From Thalassospiraceae bacterium LMO-JJ14 (GTDB lineage Bacteria; Pseudomonadota; Alphaproteobacteria; Rhodospirillales; Casp-alpha2): a stretch of 64,000 nucleotides of DNA. Both the position numbers and the translations under genes were made by a program. Where the stretch lies: NCBI GenBank assembly GCA_021555105.2, contig CP134604.1, positions 2,480,001-2,544,000 on the forward strand, written 5' to 3'. Position 1 is the first letter of the stretch; every line of letters starts with the position of its first letter. The notes beneath the pieces were generated by a model that was given only the letters and a program-made list of their open reading frames with translations, was not told the DNA's origin and ran no database searches. Positions 26,655 to 35,951 of the stretch are shown here, in pieces.

Positions 26655-27632
26655 TTACATCAAGCCGTTTTCCTTGAAGTAACGAACAGCACCTTCGTGG
26701 AAAGGCGTCGCCTTGGCGTTTTCGATCATTTCTTCCTTTTTCAGCGTCGCCAGAGCAGGGTGCAGGCCTTTGAACGCATCGAAGTTTTCGAAAACTGCCT
26801 TGACCAGTTGATACACCGTGTCGGGCGACGATTTCGTCGAAGATATGAAGACAGCGCCGACGCCGAAGGATTTGACGTCGTTCGGCGTTCCCTTGTAGAG
26901 CCCGCCCGGAATCGTCGCATATCGGAAATAGGGTTTGCTTGCTACGAGTGCGTCAATCTTGGGACCACTCACTTCGGCCAGTACTGCACCACAGTTTGAC
27001 GACGCTTCGATCATGCCCGCGAAAGGATGACCGGCGACCCAGTTGATGGCGTCGATCTTGTCGTCACACAGCGCGGCCGGGGTTTCCGCCGACTTCAGCT
27101 GCGCAGCCATTTTCAGATCGTCGTTGGAATGGCCGAGGGCCGGCCACATGGTTTCCCAAACGGCAAGGGTACCGGAACCGGGATCGCCGATATTGACGCG
27201 TTTTCCCACCAAATCGTCGACATGTTTAATATTGGCTTCTTTGCGCGCGATTATGGTCACTGCCTCCGGATGGACCGCGAAAATAGAGCGCAATTCCTTG
27301 AAAGGGCCGCTTTCCTTGAACTTGCCGACACCCTTGTAGGCGAGCCATTGAACGTCGGACTGGGCGATCGCCACGTCCATTTCGCCCGCGCGGATCGTAT
27401 TCACGTTATATACCGAGCCGCCCGTGGACTCGACGGAGCAGCGAACGCCGTGAGTCTTGCGGTCTTTGTTGACCAGGCGGCAGATCGCGCCACCCACGCC
27501 ATAATAGGCACCCGTGACACCACCAGTCCCCAACGTGATGAATTCGGCAGCCTTCACCGGCGACACGGCCGCAGCCGATGATATCGCCAGGAACATCGCT
27601 GCCCCCACAAAACTGAACTTCCTGAGTTGCAT
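26655..27632 (-). CDS. TAXI-family TRAP transporter solute-binding protein
   Basis: 325 residues. A signal peptide (FSFVGAAMFLAISSAAAVSPVKA) is followed by FITLGTGGVTGAYYGVGGAICRLVN, the TAXI signature, and SGTLAVWETMWPALG. Such proteins deliver ligands to a DctM-type permease. No TRAP permease gene is in the window, so this receptor is an orphan or its partner lies elsewhere. AAGGATTTT precedes the ATG at 27632; an upstream in-frame ATG (27692) would hide the signal peptide. It is divergent from a LysR regulator, which probably controls it. Confidence 0.9.
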   Translation of the reverse strand: MQLRKFSFVGAAMFLAISSAAAVSPVKAAEFITLGTGGVTGAYYGVGGAICRLVNKDRKTHGVRCSVESTGGSVYNVNTIRAGEMDVAIAQSDVQWLAYKGVGKFKESGPFKELRSIFAVHPEAVTIIARKEANIKHVDDLVGKRVNIGDPGSGTLAVWETMWPALGHSNDDLKMAAQLKSAETPAALCDDKIDAINWVAGHPFAGMIEASSNCGAVLAEVSGPKIDALVASKPYFRYATIPGGLYKGTPNDVKSFGVGAVFISSTKSSPDTVYQLVKAVFENFDAFKGLHPALATLKKEEMIENAKATPFHEGAVRYFKENGLM

Positions 27633-27767
27633 TTCAAAATCCTTTTTGCATGAGTTGCCAAAACACATTGCCAGATGTTCAGGACGTTTCATTCGCCCCC
27701 CTGATTCTTAATCTGTTGTTTGTTCTGTTACTTAACGGCAGTCTTTGAAATGCAATCAAATTATTTG

Positions 27768-27800
27768 TTAGCATAAGATTATAACTGAAACTTATGCTAA
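27768..27800. promoter_or_regulatory. perfect inverted repeat, candidate LysR operator
   Basis: TTAGCATAAG (27768-27777) and CTTATGCTAA (27791-27800) form a perfect ten-base inverted repeat separated by 13 bases. The surrounding 140 bases between the divergent TAXI and LysR genes are AT-rich. The inner ATAAG/CTTAT is compatible with the T-N11-A rule for LysR operators. It is the natural binding site for the regulator encoded at 27837. Confidence 0.6.
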
Positions 27801-27836
27801 TATTTGCCACGGGGTCGACTGGATCAGGATAAGCCG

Positions 27837-28748
27837 TTGAATTTCAGACAAATAGAGGCATTCCGCGCCGTCATGTTGAGCGGTACCGTCACCGGTGCCG
27901 GAAACGTCCTTTGCGTGACGCAACCGGCGGTATCGCGGCTTATCGCGGGGCTGGAAAGCGATGTCGGCTTCAAACTGTTCGAACGAAAACACAACAGGCT
28001 GGTCCCGACGGTCGAAGGCCGGCAGCTTTATCTCGAAGTCGAACGCTCGTTCACGGGTCTGGGTCAGATCGCGGACGCCGCAGACAGCATCCGCAATATG
28101 GAAAAGGGGCGGATCAATATCTTTGCCACGCCGATCATGACATACGGCACGCTGCCGCGGATCATCAAGACCTTCAAGGCCGACTATCCGGATATCTATA
28201 TCGAACTTCTGTCCGGACCGCGTGACATCGTCACCGACCGCATCGCCTCGCAGCGCTACGATATGGCGATCGAAACACCGCCCATCAACGACCCGGCGAT
28301 CGACGAACGGCCGTTATCGAGCATGGATGCAGTGTGCGTGCTGCACAAGGATCACCCGTTGGCGCAGGCTTCTGAAATTCATGCCCGGGATCTCGAAAAC
28401 GAAATGTTCATATCGCTGCCGCTGGGCGCCGAGTTCCGCACCAACACAGACGACGTATTCCGGCGGCTCGATATCCAGCGCAACGTTACCGCCGAAACGG
28501 ATACACAGCAGTCGATCTGTCAGCTTGTCGCCGCCGGGGTCGGTGTCGCCGTCGTCAGCCCCTATGTCGTAAAGGACATGACGTCACTGCCGCTGGTCTT
28601 CCTGCCGTTCCGACCCGCCATCAAGGTATCGTACGCGCTTCTGTTCCCGGCATTGCGGCCGATTTCTTCCGCCGTCGGCACCTTCACCCGCTATGTGGTC
28701 GAACATTTCGCACGGGAATTCGGCAGTACGGATCCGGGGGCTGTGTAG
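27837..28748 (+). CDS. LysR-family transcriptional regulator
   Basis: 303 residues. The N-terminal helix-turn-helix reads LNFRQIEAFRAVMLSGTVTGAGNVLCVTQPAVSRLIAGLE, and the C-terminal two thirds is a periplasmic-binding-like effector domain (GRINIFATPIMTYGTLPRI, GVGVAVVSPYVV). It resembles the NocR/OccR-like branch. The start is TTG at 27837, with AGGAT upstream and the family N terminus; an earlier TTG at 27804 would add eleven atypical residues and run into the inverted repeat. The likely targets are its own gene and the divergent TAXI gene. The inducer is unknown. Confidence 0.88.
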   Translation: MNFRQIEAFRAVMLSGTVTGAGNVLCVTQPAVSRLIAGLESDVGFKLFERKHNRLVPTVEGRQLYLEVERSFTGLGQIADAADSIRNMEKGRINIFATPIMTYGTLPRIIKTFKADYPDIYIELLSGPRDIVTDRIASQRYDMAIETPPINDPAIDERPLSSMDAVCVLHKDHPLAQASEIHARDLENEMFISLPLGAEFRTNTDDVFRRLDIQRNVTAETDTQQSICQLVAAGVGVAVVSPYVVKDMTSLPLVFLPFRPAIKVSYALLFPALRPISSAVGTFTRYVVEHFAREFGSTDPGAV

Positions 28749-28830
28749 CTTACCTTTGGCGTTCGCTCGCCGCGTTCTGGTTACGCGGTTAAAACGCGCG
28801 CGGGGAAACATTATCAATATCAGCAAATAA

Positions 28831-30738
28831 TTACCGATAAATGCCATATCGCTCGCACGCCGCGATCAGGATCCGCGACAAAAGCTGCGTGTAGGAATTC
28901 CCCTCGAAACCCGCCATCAGGTTGAACTTGCCGTCCCAGCACCAGCCCGGGTTCGGGTTCGCTTCCAGCAACTTGATGGTGCCGTCGGCGGCGGCACGGA
29001 AGTCGAAGCGTGCGTAATCACGACACCCCAGACGCTCGAACAACTTGAACGAGTAGCTGACGATTTCCTGTTCCGATGCCTCGTCCATGCTGGCCTGACG
29101 ATACTGAATCTGCGTCCAGTAAGGGCTGTCCGGTAGCCACTTGGATTCGTAGCCGAGGATTTTCGGCAATTTCGGATCAAGGCGGGAGTAGTCGACTTCC
29201 AGCACCGGCAGCGCGCGCAGGCCCTGTTTCGGGTTACCGATGACGCCGACGCTGTATTCCGCGCCGGTCAGGTATTCCTGCACCAGAAGCGGCTTGCCGG
29301 CGAATTCCACCTGTAATCTTTCCAGATAGTCGAACAAAGCCATCTTGTCGTGCACGACCGCGTCCGCCGTGATGCCGATGCTGGAGTCGCCGAAGTTCGG
29401 CTTCAGCATCGCCGGGAACACGGCCGGCAGGGTCGCCGACTGATCACCCGCACGAATAAAGGTTTCCAGCGGCACCGGAATGTCGATGGACTGGGCGACG
29501 GCGCGCACCAGTGCCTTGTCGTAGCACATGGCAAGGCAGCCTGGCCCGGCACCGGTGTAGGGCAGGTCGTGCATTTCCAGCAACGCCGGCACGTGCAATT
29601 CCTTGAACGCATCATTGCGGTAGCCTTCGTCACACAGGTTGAAGACCAGTTGGCTCTCGCAGACCTCCAGATCGCGTTCCAGCGACTTGTGATTGTCCAG
29701 ATAGGTGAACCGGAAACCTTCGGTATCGCTGAGCGCATCCTTCAGTTCGTTGATGGTCTCGAAGTCTTCCTCGTTGAACTGGCCGCCACGCTTGACCGTA
29801 TCGGGCAGGCGCGGATCACCCATGACGACGGAGATATCGACAATCTTCCGGCCGCGCTTGACGGGACGATCGCGACGCGGCGCCTCGGCGGTCAGCAGCA
29901 TGCGCTGCGCCATCATGCCCAGATCCTGATTGCGGTCGGACTTGGTCTCGACGGTTTCATGGCGCGCCACGTCGCGGAACCCGGCTTCGCGCAGGCTTTG
30001 GGAAATACGCTCGAAGCTGTACAGCCTTTCGGCATAGAACTGGTCGGCGATGACGCCGCTTTCATCGTTGCAGATGACCTCGCGCGAGATCAGCCGGTCA
30101 CCATTGGACGACAGTGCACGTTCGCGGCAGACGAAATGGTGCTTGTCGACCCATTCCCATGATCGGGCTTCAAAATGCGTGCGGATCCACTCGCCGTCGG
30201 TGATGTCGAGCAAAAGGGTGCCGCCCGAACGCAGCGCCCGCGCGCAGGATTTCAGCACGCGCTGGTCGTCCTGATCGGACGAGAAATACCCAAACGCATT
30301 GCCCATGATCAGGATCGCGTCCTGACTGGCTTCGCTCAGGCGCGGCGTGCGCGCATCGCCCTCGCGGAACGCAGCCTTGCTGGCAAGTCCTGCCTGCTGG
30401 GTACGGCGACGGGCGAGGCGGATCAGGTAGCGCGAACGGTCGATGCCGGTCAGGTTGCTGTAGCCACGCGATGCCAGCTCGATCACGTGGCGGCCCTGAC
30501 CGCAGCACAGATCTGTGATCGCATCACCCGGACGCAGGCCGGTGGCGGCAATGGCCGCGTCGATCTCGGCACGTGTGTTGTCCGCGTTCTCGACCACGTC
30601 ACCGTCGGTTAGCAGATAAAGACCGTCGAAAAGGGTACTCCACCAGTCTTCGGGAAGGTGGGCTTCAAGATCGGAAATAGGGCCGAGCCGTGTCCCCACC
30701 TGGGCCCGCTTGATCCGTGCCGGCGCAGCAGTGTTCAT
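28831..30738 (-). CDS. fusion of a SAM methyltransferase and a D-Ala-D-Ala-ligase-like ATP-grasp enzyme
   Basis: 635 residues in one uninterrupted frame. Residues about 20-285 are a class I methyltransferase: motif I ITDLCCGQGRH, then LTGIDRSRYLI, FREGDAR and LILMGNAFGYF-like motifs. Residues about 300-635 are ATP-grasp, like Ddl: LPYTGAGPGCLAMCYDKALVR, PAMLKPNFGDSSIG, VQEYLTGAEYSVGVIG and the metal segment KLLEANPNPGW. The last differs from the ENTLPG-type loop of true Ddl, so the acceptor is probably not D-alanine. The start at 30738 has GGAAAA upstream. It is monocistronic. Likely it ligates and methylates a small amino acid or peptide, but the product is unknown. The two halves might have separate substrates. 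Confidence 0.85.
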   Translation of the reverse strand: MNTAAPARIKRAQVGTRLGPISDLEAHLPEDWWSTLFDGLYLLTDGDVVENADNTRAEIDAAIAATGLRPGDAITDLCCGQGRHVIELASRGYSNLTGIDRSRYLIRLARRRTQQAGLASKAAFREGDARTPRLSEASQDAILIMGNAFGYFSSDQDDQRVLKSCARALRSGGTLLLDITDGEWIRTHFEARSWEWVDKHHFVCRERALSSNGDRLISREVICNDESGVIADQFYAERLYSFERISQSLREAGFRDVARHETVETKSDRNQDLGMMAQRMLLTAEAPRRDRPVKRGRKIVDISVVMGDPRLPDTVKRGGQFNEEDFETINELKDALSDTEGFRFTYLDNHKSLERDLEVCESQLVFNLCDEGYRNDAFKELHVPALLEMHDLPYTGAGPGCLAMCYDKALVRAVAQSIDIPVPLETFIRAGDQSATLPAVFPAMLKPNFGDSSIGITADAVVHDKMALFDYLERLQVEFAGKPLLVQEYLTGAEYSVGVIGNPKQGLRALPVLEVDYSRLDPKLPKILGYESKWLPDSPYWTQIQYRQASMDEASEQEIVSYSFKLFERLGCRDYARFDFRAAADGTIKLLEANPNPGWCWDGKFNLMAGFEGNSYTQLLSRILIAACERYGIYR

Positions 30739-30888
30739 TCTGTTTTCCAGTAGAAAGATCAACGGCTTCACCCGGTACTCGGTCGCCGTATCAAATTCGC
30801 TATTGCGCCCATTCCTAAAAAAAATCAATTGATATTTTTAGCACGGAAGGGGTGCGGTTTTTGCAACCTTTTGCATATCCGCTTCGCC

Positions 30889-30968
30889 GTCATCCTGAAC
30901 TTGATTCAGGATCCATGGAGGTCCTTGAGTCACAAAAAAACATGGGCCCTGAATCAAGTTCAGGGCGC
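30889..30968. repeat. REP-like inverted repeat (CCTGAACTTGATTCAGG type)
   Basis: CCTGAACTTGATTCAGG at 30894-30910 is exactly complementary to 30948-30964, allowing a long hairpin with a 37-base loop. Each 17-base arm is itself nearly palindromic. It begins with the GTCATCCTGAA motif seen in many alphaproteobacterial dispersed repeats. It sits in the 413-base gap 30739-31151, the longest non-coding stretch here, whose other recognisable content is the LiuR-like box at 31051-31066. Confidence 0.75.
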
Positions 30969-31050
30969 CGAATTGTATTGCGTGCACCAGACGCCTCATG
31001 CGGTAGCGCGTGAACAACACCCTTTGACCAAAACTATCCCCCGTGATAAG

Positions 31051-31066
31051 TTGACGTTAACGTAAA
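31051..31066. promoter_or_regulatory. LiuR-like operator before icmF
   Basis: TTGACGTTAACGTAAA is a 16-base palindrome with one mismatched pair. It closely resembles the binding sites described for LiuR, the MerR-family regulator of branched-chain amino acid and acyl-CoA degradation in proteobacteria. It lies 86 bases before the icmF start. Its match to a mutase gene of this pathway supports the call, but no regulator gene is nearby. Confidence 0.5.
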
Positions 31067-31151
31067 GGGAAAGCTAGGTAAGCGAGGAGAATCTCGTCTC
31101 GCCAACGATTTCCGGTTACAATCATACGGCAGTTTCTTGGGAGAGAACATC

Positions 31152-34100
31152 ATGCCAGACGACGGCAAACAGACCGCCGGGCAGACATCGCCGGCGACAG
31201 CCGCAGACAAGCCTTATACGCCGAAAAATCCGGTCCGTTTCGTGACCGCGGCGAGCCTGTTCGACGGCCACGATGCCTCGATCAACATCATGCGCCGGAT
31301 TTTGCAGGCGGGCGGGGCCGAGGTCATCCACCTGGGCCACAACCGCTCCGTCGCCGAAGTCGTCAACGCCGCCATCCAGGAAGACGCGCAGGGCATCGCG
31401 CTGTCGTCGTATCAGGGCGGGCATGTGGAATACTTCAAGTACATGGTCGACCTGCTGAAGGAAGCGGGCCGCGACGACATCAGGATCTTCGGCGGTGGCG
31501 GCGGCGTCATCGTGCCTGAGGAAATCCGTGACCTGCACAGCTATGGCGTGACGCGCATCTTCTCGCCCGAGGACGGCCAGCAGATGGGTCTGCAGGGCAT
31601 GATCCGCTCGATGATCGAGACCGCCGATTTCGATCCGACCGACGATCTGCCGAAGGACCTGGGCAATCTCGCCAAGGCCGATCACAAGGATCTGGCGCGC
31701 GTGATCTCGGCGATCGAACTCGGCAAGCTGCCCGAAGCCGACCTTGAAAAGCTCAAGGAACTGGCGGCCAAAAACGACAAGGCCCCTGTGCTCGGCATCA
31801 CCGGTACCGGCGGCGCCGGCAAGTCGTCGCTGACCGACGAGCTGATCCGCCGCTTCAGGCTGTATTCCGAAGAGCCAAACATCGCCGTCATCGCCATCGA
31901 CCCGACGCGCCGCAAAACCAAGGGTGCGCTTCTGGGCGACCGCATCCGCATGAACGCCATCGACACGCCGAATGTGTATTTCCGTTCCGTCGCCACGCGC
32001 GGCTCCAAGACCGAAGTGCCGGACTACCTGCCGGACATCATCACCGCCGCCAAGGCCGCCGGTTTCGACATGGTCGTTGTCGAGACGCCGGGCATCGGAC
32101 AGGGCGATGGTGCGATTGTCGATCTCGCCGACGTGTCGCTGTACGTCATGACACCGGAGTTCGGCGCGCAGAGCCAGCTCGAAAAAATCGACATGCTCGA
32201 CTACGCCGATTGTGTCGCCATCAACAAGATGGACCGCAAGGGTGCGCTGGACGCGGTGCGCGATGTGCGCAAGCAGGTGCAGCGCAACCGCGAGGCCTTC
32301 GGCACGTCGCCCGAAGACATGCCGGTGTTCGGCTGCATGGCGTCCAAGTTCGCCGATCCGGGCGTCACAGCGCTTTATCAGGAATTGCTGACGGTCTTTG
32401 CCGACAAAGGTTTCAACGCGCCACCGTGCATCATCGAGCCGGTGACGACCAAAGTCTCCGAACCGGGTCAGACCATCGTCCCACCGGAGCGCGCGCGGTA
32501 TCTGTCGGAAATCTCGGAAACCGTCCGCGGCTATCACAAGATCATCGACACGCAATCAAAGCTCGCGCGTGAACGCCAACAACTGCGCGAGACCAAGCGC
32601 ATGCTGACGGATGCCGGCGCGTCCTCGCCGGACGACCTCGACCGCCTGATCAATGCCCGCGACGACGAAATGGACCCGCGCGCCAAGAAGCTGATCGAAA
32701 TCTGGCCGACCGTGGTCGAGAGTTATTCCGGCGACGAGTACGTGGTGAAGATCCGCGACAAGGAAGTGCGCTACAACCTGAAGCGCTCGACACTTTCGGG
32801 CAACCGCATCTCGCGGGTCGCACTGCCGAAGTACGCCGACGAGGGCGAACTTTTGAAATTCCTGCTTAAGGAAAACCTGCCCGGCAGCTTCCCGTATACT
32901 GCAGGCGTATTCGCGTTCAAGCGCGAGGGCGAGGACCCGACCCGCATGTTCGCGGGCGAGGGCGATCCGTTCCGCACCAACGCCAGATTCAAGTTTCTGT
33001 CCAAGGATTCAGACGCCAAGCGCCTGTCGACCGCGTTCGACAGTGTGACGCTGTACGGCTTCGATCCCGACGAGCGCCCGGACATCTACGGCAAGGTCGG
33101 CAACTCGGGCGTGTCCATCGCCACGCTCGACGACATGAAAGCGCTGTATGACGGCTTCGATCTGTGCAACCCGGCGACGTCCGTATCGATGACCATCAAT
33201 GGCCCGGCGCCGACCATCCTGGCGATGTTCATGAACACCGCCATCGATCAGCAGGTCGCCAAGTTCGAAGAAGACAACGGCCGCGCGCCGACCGACGAGG
33301 AAATCGAAAAGATCAAGGCGTGGACGCTGGAAACCGTGCGCGGCACCGTGCAGGCCGACATCCTGAAAGAAGATCAGGGACAGAACACCTGCATCTTCTC
33401 GACCGAGTTCGCGCTGAAACTGATGGCCGATATCCAGTCGTACTTCGTGCACCACAAGGTGCGGAATTTCTATTCCGTGTCGATCTCCGGCTACCACATC
33501 GCCGAGGCGGGCGCGAACCCGATTTCGCAATTGGCCTTTACGCTCGCCAACGGCTTTACGTTCGTCGAGGCGTATCTGGCGCGCGGCATGGACATAAATG
33601 ACTTCGCGCCGAACCTCAGCTTCTTCTTCTCCAACGGCATGGACCCGGAATACACCGTCATGGGCCGGGTCGCCCGGCGCATCTGGGCCAGCGCCATGCG
33701 CTTCAAGTACGGTGCCAACGAGCGTTCGCAAAAGCTCAAGTACCACATTCAGACGTCGGGCCGTTCGCTGCACGCGCAGGAAATGGACTTCAACGATATC
33801 CGCACGACGCTGCAGGCGCTGATCGCGGTTTACGACAACTGCAACTCTTTGCACACCAATGCCTATGACGAGGCGATCACGACGCCGACCGAAGACTCAC
33901 TCCGTCGCGCCATCGCCATTCAGATGATCATCAACAAGGAATGGGGCCTGTCGAAAAACGAAAACCCGACGCAGGGCGCATTCATCACCGACGAGCTGAC
34001 CGACCTGGTCGAGGAAGCGGTGCTGATGGAGTTCGACCGCATCACCGAACGCGGCGGTGTGCTGGGCGCGATGGAAACCGGCTATCAGCGCGGCAAGATC

Positions 34101-34436
34101 CAGGAAGAGAGCATTCACTACGAAACGCTCAAACACACCGGCGAACTGCCGATCATCGGCGTGAATACGTACCGCAATCCAAACCCTGTCGAGGATCGCG
34201 AGATTGAATTGCGCCGCTCGACCGAGGAAGAAAAGCAGAGCCAGATCACGCGGCTCCGCGATTTCCAGAAACGCAACGAGGCGGCATGCGCCGACATGAT
34301 CAAGCGCCTGCAACACGCAGCGATCAACGACGACAACGTGTTCGCCGTGCTGATGGACGCGGTCCGGGTGTGCTCACTCGGCCAGATCACCGACGCGCTG
34401 TTCGAAGCGGGCGGCAAATACCGGCGGAATATGTGA
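31152..34436 (+). CDS. icmF: fused isobutyryl-CoA mutase IcmF
   Basis: 1094 residues. IcmF carries a coenzyme-B12-binding domain, a G-protein chaperone domain and an acyl-CoA mutase barrel in one chain, and interconverts isobutyryl-CoA and n-butyryl-CoA (some also pivalyl-CoA). The B12 domain has [14 protein letters not shown] and [11 protein letters not shown]. The GTPase has [17 protein letters not shown] (P-loop) and NKMD. The C-terminal barrel has [15 protein letters not shown] and [18 protein letters not shown]. The ATG at 31152 is preferred to TTG at 31137, with GGGAGA upstream. It is next to no other mutase gene. Cobalamin could come from the CobST pathway at the left end. Confidence 0.93.
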   Translation: MPDDGKQTAGQTSPATAADKPYTPKNPVRFVTAASLFDGHDASINIMRRILQAGGAEVIHLGHNRSVAEVVNAAIQEDAQGIALSSYQGGHVEYFKYMVDLLKEAGRDDIRIFGGGGGVIVPEEIRDLHSYGVTRIFSPEDGQQMGLQGMIRSMIETADFDPTDDLPKDLGNLAKADHKDLARVISAIELGKLPEADLEKLKELAAKNDKAPVLGITGTGGAGKSSLTDELIRRFRLYSEEPNIAVIAIDPTRRKTKGALLGDRIRMNAIDTPNVYFRSVATRGSKTEVPDYLPDIITAAKAAGFDMVVVETPGIGQGDGAIVDLADVSLYVMTPEFGAQSQLEKIDMLDYADCVAINKMDRKGALDAVRDVRKQVQRNREAFGTSPEDMPVFGCMASKFADPGVTALYQELLTVFADKGFNAPPCIIEPVTTKVSEPGQTIVPPERARYLSEISETVRGYHKIIDTQSKLARERQQLRETKRMLTDAGASSPDDLDRLINARDDEMDPRAKKLIEIWPTVVESYSGDEYVVKIRDKEVRYNLKRSTLSGNRISRVALPKYADEGELLKFLLKENLPGSFPYTAGVFAFKREGEDPTRMFAGEGDPFRTNARFKFLSKDSDAKRLSTAFDSVTLYGFDPDERPDIYGKVGNSGVSIATLDDMKALYDGFDLCNPATSVSMTINGPAPTILAMFMNTAIDQQVAKFEEDNGRAPTDEEIEKIKAWTLETVRGTVQADILKEDQGQNTCIFSTEFALKLMADIQSYFVHHKVRNFYSVSISGYHIAEAGANPISQLAFTLANGFTFVEAYLARGMDINDFAPNLSFFFSNGMDPEYTVMGRVARRIWASAMRFKYGANERSQKLKYHIQTSGRSLHAQEMDFNDIRTTLQALIAVYDNCNSLHTNAYDEAITTPTEDSLRRAIAIQMIINKEWGLSKNENPTQGAFITDELTDLVEEAVLMEFDRITERGGVLGAMETGYQRGKIQEESIHYETLKHTGELPIIGVNTYRNPNPVEDREIELRRSTEEEKQSQITRLRDFQKRNEAACADMIKRLQHAAINDDNVFAVLMDAVRVCSLGQITDALFEAGGKYRRNM

Positions 34437-34443
34437 ATCGAGT

Positions 34444-35496
34444 TTAATCGCCCAACAACTCTGCGAGATATTCGTTGGAAAAGTCTGTCTTCAGTTCCAC
34501 CCACATTGGAAGATGATCGGACATCTGAAAAGTACGCCAAGTATTGGTATAGTATTTCTTCAAGCGCTTCGTGTCCTCATCGCTGCCATCTTGGGGCCAA
34601 TCGATATTTTCAGCATTTATCAAAGAGCGATAAACCGGTGCATCGGCAGGTCTATATACGGACTTGAAAAAATCAAACACACCGCTTTTTCCAGGCCGTA
34701 ACTCGCCTTCACGAATCTTGAAGGCAATTTGATCGTAATGTTTGTCCCGCCGCATATTGGCGGGAATGTCGGCAAGGCTGTCGATTACCTTGAAGCCGTT
34801 GTCCGTCAGGGCTTTCATCGTCTCGTGTTCCGGGCTGATGATGTTGAAATCACCAAGCAGGATGTAATTGCTGTCCTTGGAATCAGCACGCTTCGAAAGG
34901 AACTTTGCGACCCTTCGGATTTCAGCTTTCCGCCGTTCCAGCTTTTCACCGGAGTCCGCGCCGTAATAGATGTGGACGGTGCATAATTGGAACTTGAACC
35001 AGCCGCTTTGGAAAGCCACAAGTGACGGCGTACGTGCAAATTGCAGTGTGTCGAGAACCAGCCGGCTTTTGGGTAATACGATCTGTCCGGCAATGTTTCT
35101 GAAGATGACCTTTCTTTTATCGTACACGAAAGCCATTCGTTCCTTGTTTCCACCTGGCCCCTCGGTGACATCGGTAACAATATGATCCCATTGCGGCCCG
35201 AGAAGGCGCATAACGCGATCCAGCGCCTTGAGGTCATCGTTAACTTCCTGAAGTGCGACAACATCAAAAGATGAAATGACTTCGGCAATATAGTGGAATG
35301 ATTCAGTAAGGCGCGGCCCATGTCCGAATTTATTAGAATCAAAGTCGCGGATATTCCATGTCGCGATCAGTACGGTGTCATTGACTGTCCTTGGCGGAAT
35401 TTCATTACGCAACTGTTTGCGTAATCGCTGCAGTCCATCAACCGTTCGATGTCGTAGTTCTTTTTTGTAGCGTTTAATCCCGTAATACATGGCCAT
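34444..35496 (-). CDS. endonuclease/exonuclease/phosphatase (EEP) family protein
   Basis: 350 residues with the EEP order: IATWNIRDFDSNKF, VVALQEVNDD, a middle LCTVHIYYGAD, ILLGDFNI and the C-terminal SDHLPMWVEL, providing the metal and catalytic residues of DNase I/exonuclease III-like hydrolases. There is no signal peptide; the basic N terminus (GIKRYKKELRHR) may bind nucleic acid. The substrate could be DNA, RNA or a phosphoester. GAGGAGAAT precedes the ATG at 35496. Codon usage is less GC-rich than its neighbours, hinting at later acquisition. Confidence 0.85.
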   Translation of the reverse strand: MAMYYGIKRYKKELRHRTVDGLQRLRKQLRNEIPPRTVNDTVLIATWNIRDFDSNKFGHGPRLTESFHYIAEVISSFDVVALQEVNDDLKALDRVMRLLGPQWDHIVTDVTEGPGGNKERMAFVYDKRKVIFRNIAGQIVLPKSRLVLDTLQFARTPSLVAFQSGWFKFQLCTVHIYYGADSGEKLERRKAEIRRVAKFLSKRADSKDSNYILLGDFNIISPEHETMKALTDNGFKVIDSLADIPANMRRDKHYDQIAFKIREGELRPGKSGVFDFFKSVYRPADAPVYRSLINAENIDWPQDGSDEDTKRLKKYYTNTWRTFQMSDHLPMWVELKTDFSNEYLAELLGD

Positions 35497-35697
35497 GGCA
35501 TATTCTCCTCGGAAAACATCCAGTCTTGATACACACATATCAGACTATCACAGCATTATTACACTTTTAACGCGTTTTTTTATTGCGCCTGTATGCCCCG
35601 CAAATACACCCGCTGAAATTTTGAAATACGTGCGATAGAATCCTGTGTCGGAGATTGCGTTATTTCAAAGCCGGTATTTCCCCATATACTTGGGCAC

Positions 35698-35922
35698 ATG
35701 AATCCCGATGACGTTCAGCTGCACGAAGTGCTTTTCGAGTTCCACCGTGTGGGCAGTTACATACGTGTCGTTGCCGTCGATCCCCGCAGCAATGTCGAGA
35801 TCACCATGGTCGGCGACCCGCAAGTCGGCGAGGCGGCCTTGAAAAGGGCGGCGATCCGCAAGCTGAAATACGTGATCGCCAAGAAATTCAACGAACGCGG
35901 CGACGGTTCCATCGTCGTCTGA
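35698..35922 (+). CDS. small conserved protein, DUF6898-like
   Basis: 74 residues: VLFEFHRVGSYIRVVAVDP followed by EITMVGDPQVGEAALKRAAIRKLKYVIAK. The pattern of strands followed by a helix resembles small alphaproteobacterial proteins now placed in DUF6898; this is from memory and not checked. It lacks membrane segments and cysteines. It is 29 bases ahead of the alcohol dehydrogenase gene and probably shares its transcript. Confidence 0.65.
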   Translation: MNPDDVQLHEVLFEFHRVGSYIRVVAVDPRSNVEITMVGDPQVGEAALKRAAIRKLKYVIAKKFNERGDGSIVV

Positions 35923-35951
35923 ACCACCCAGGATAAATAGGAAACGACCGA

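Noticed and set aside
31122-32555. Long minus-strand open frame
   Set aside because: It is a shadow of icmF with an Arg/His/Asp-rich translation and no ribosome site.
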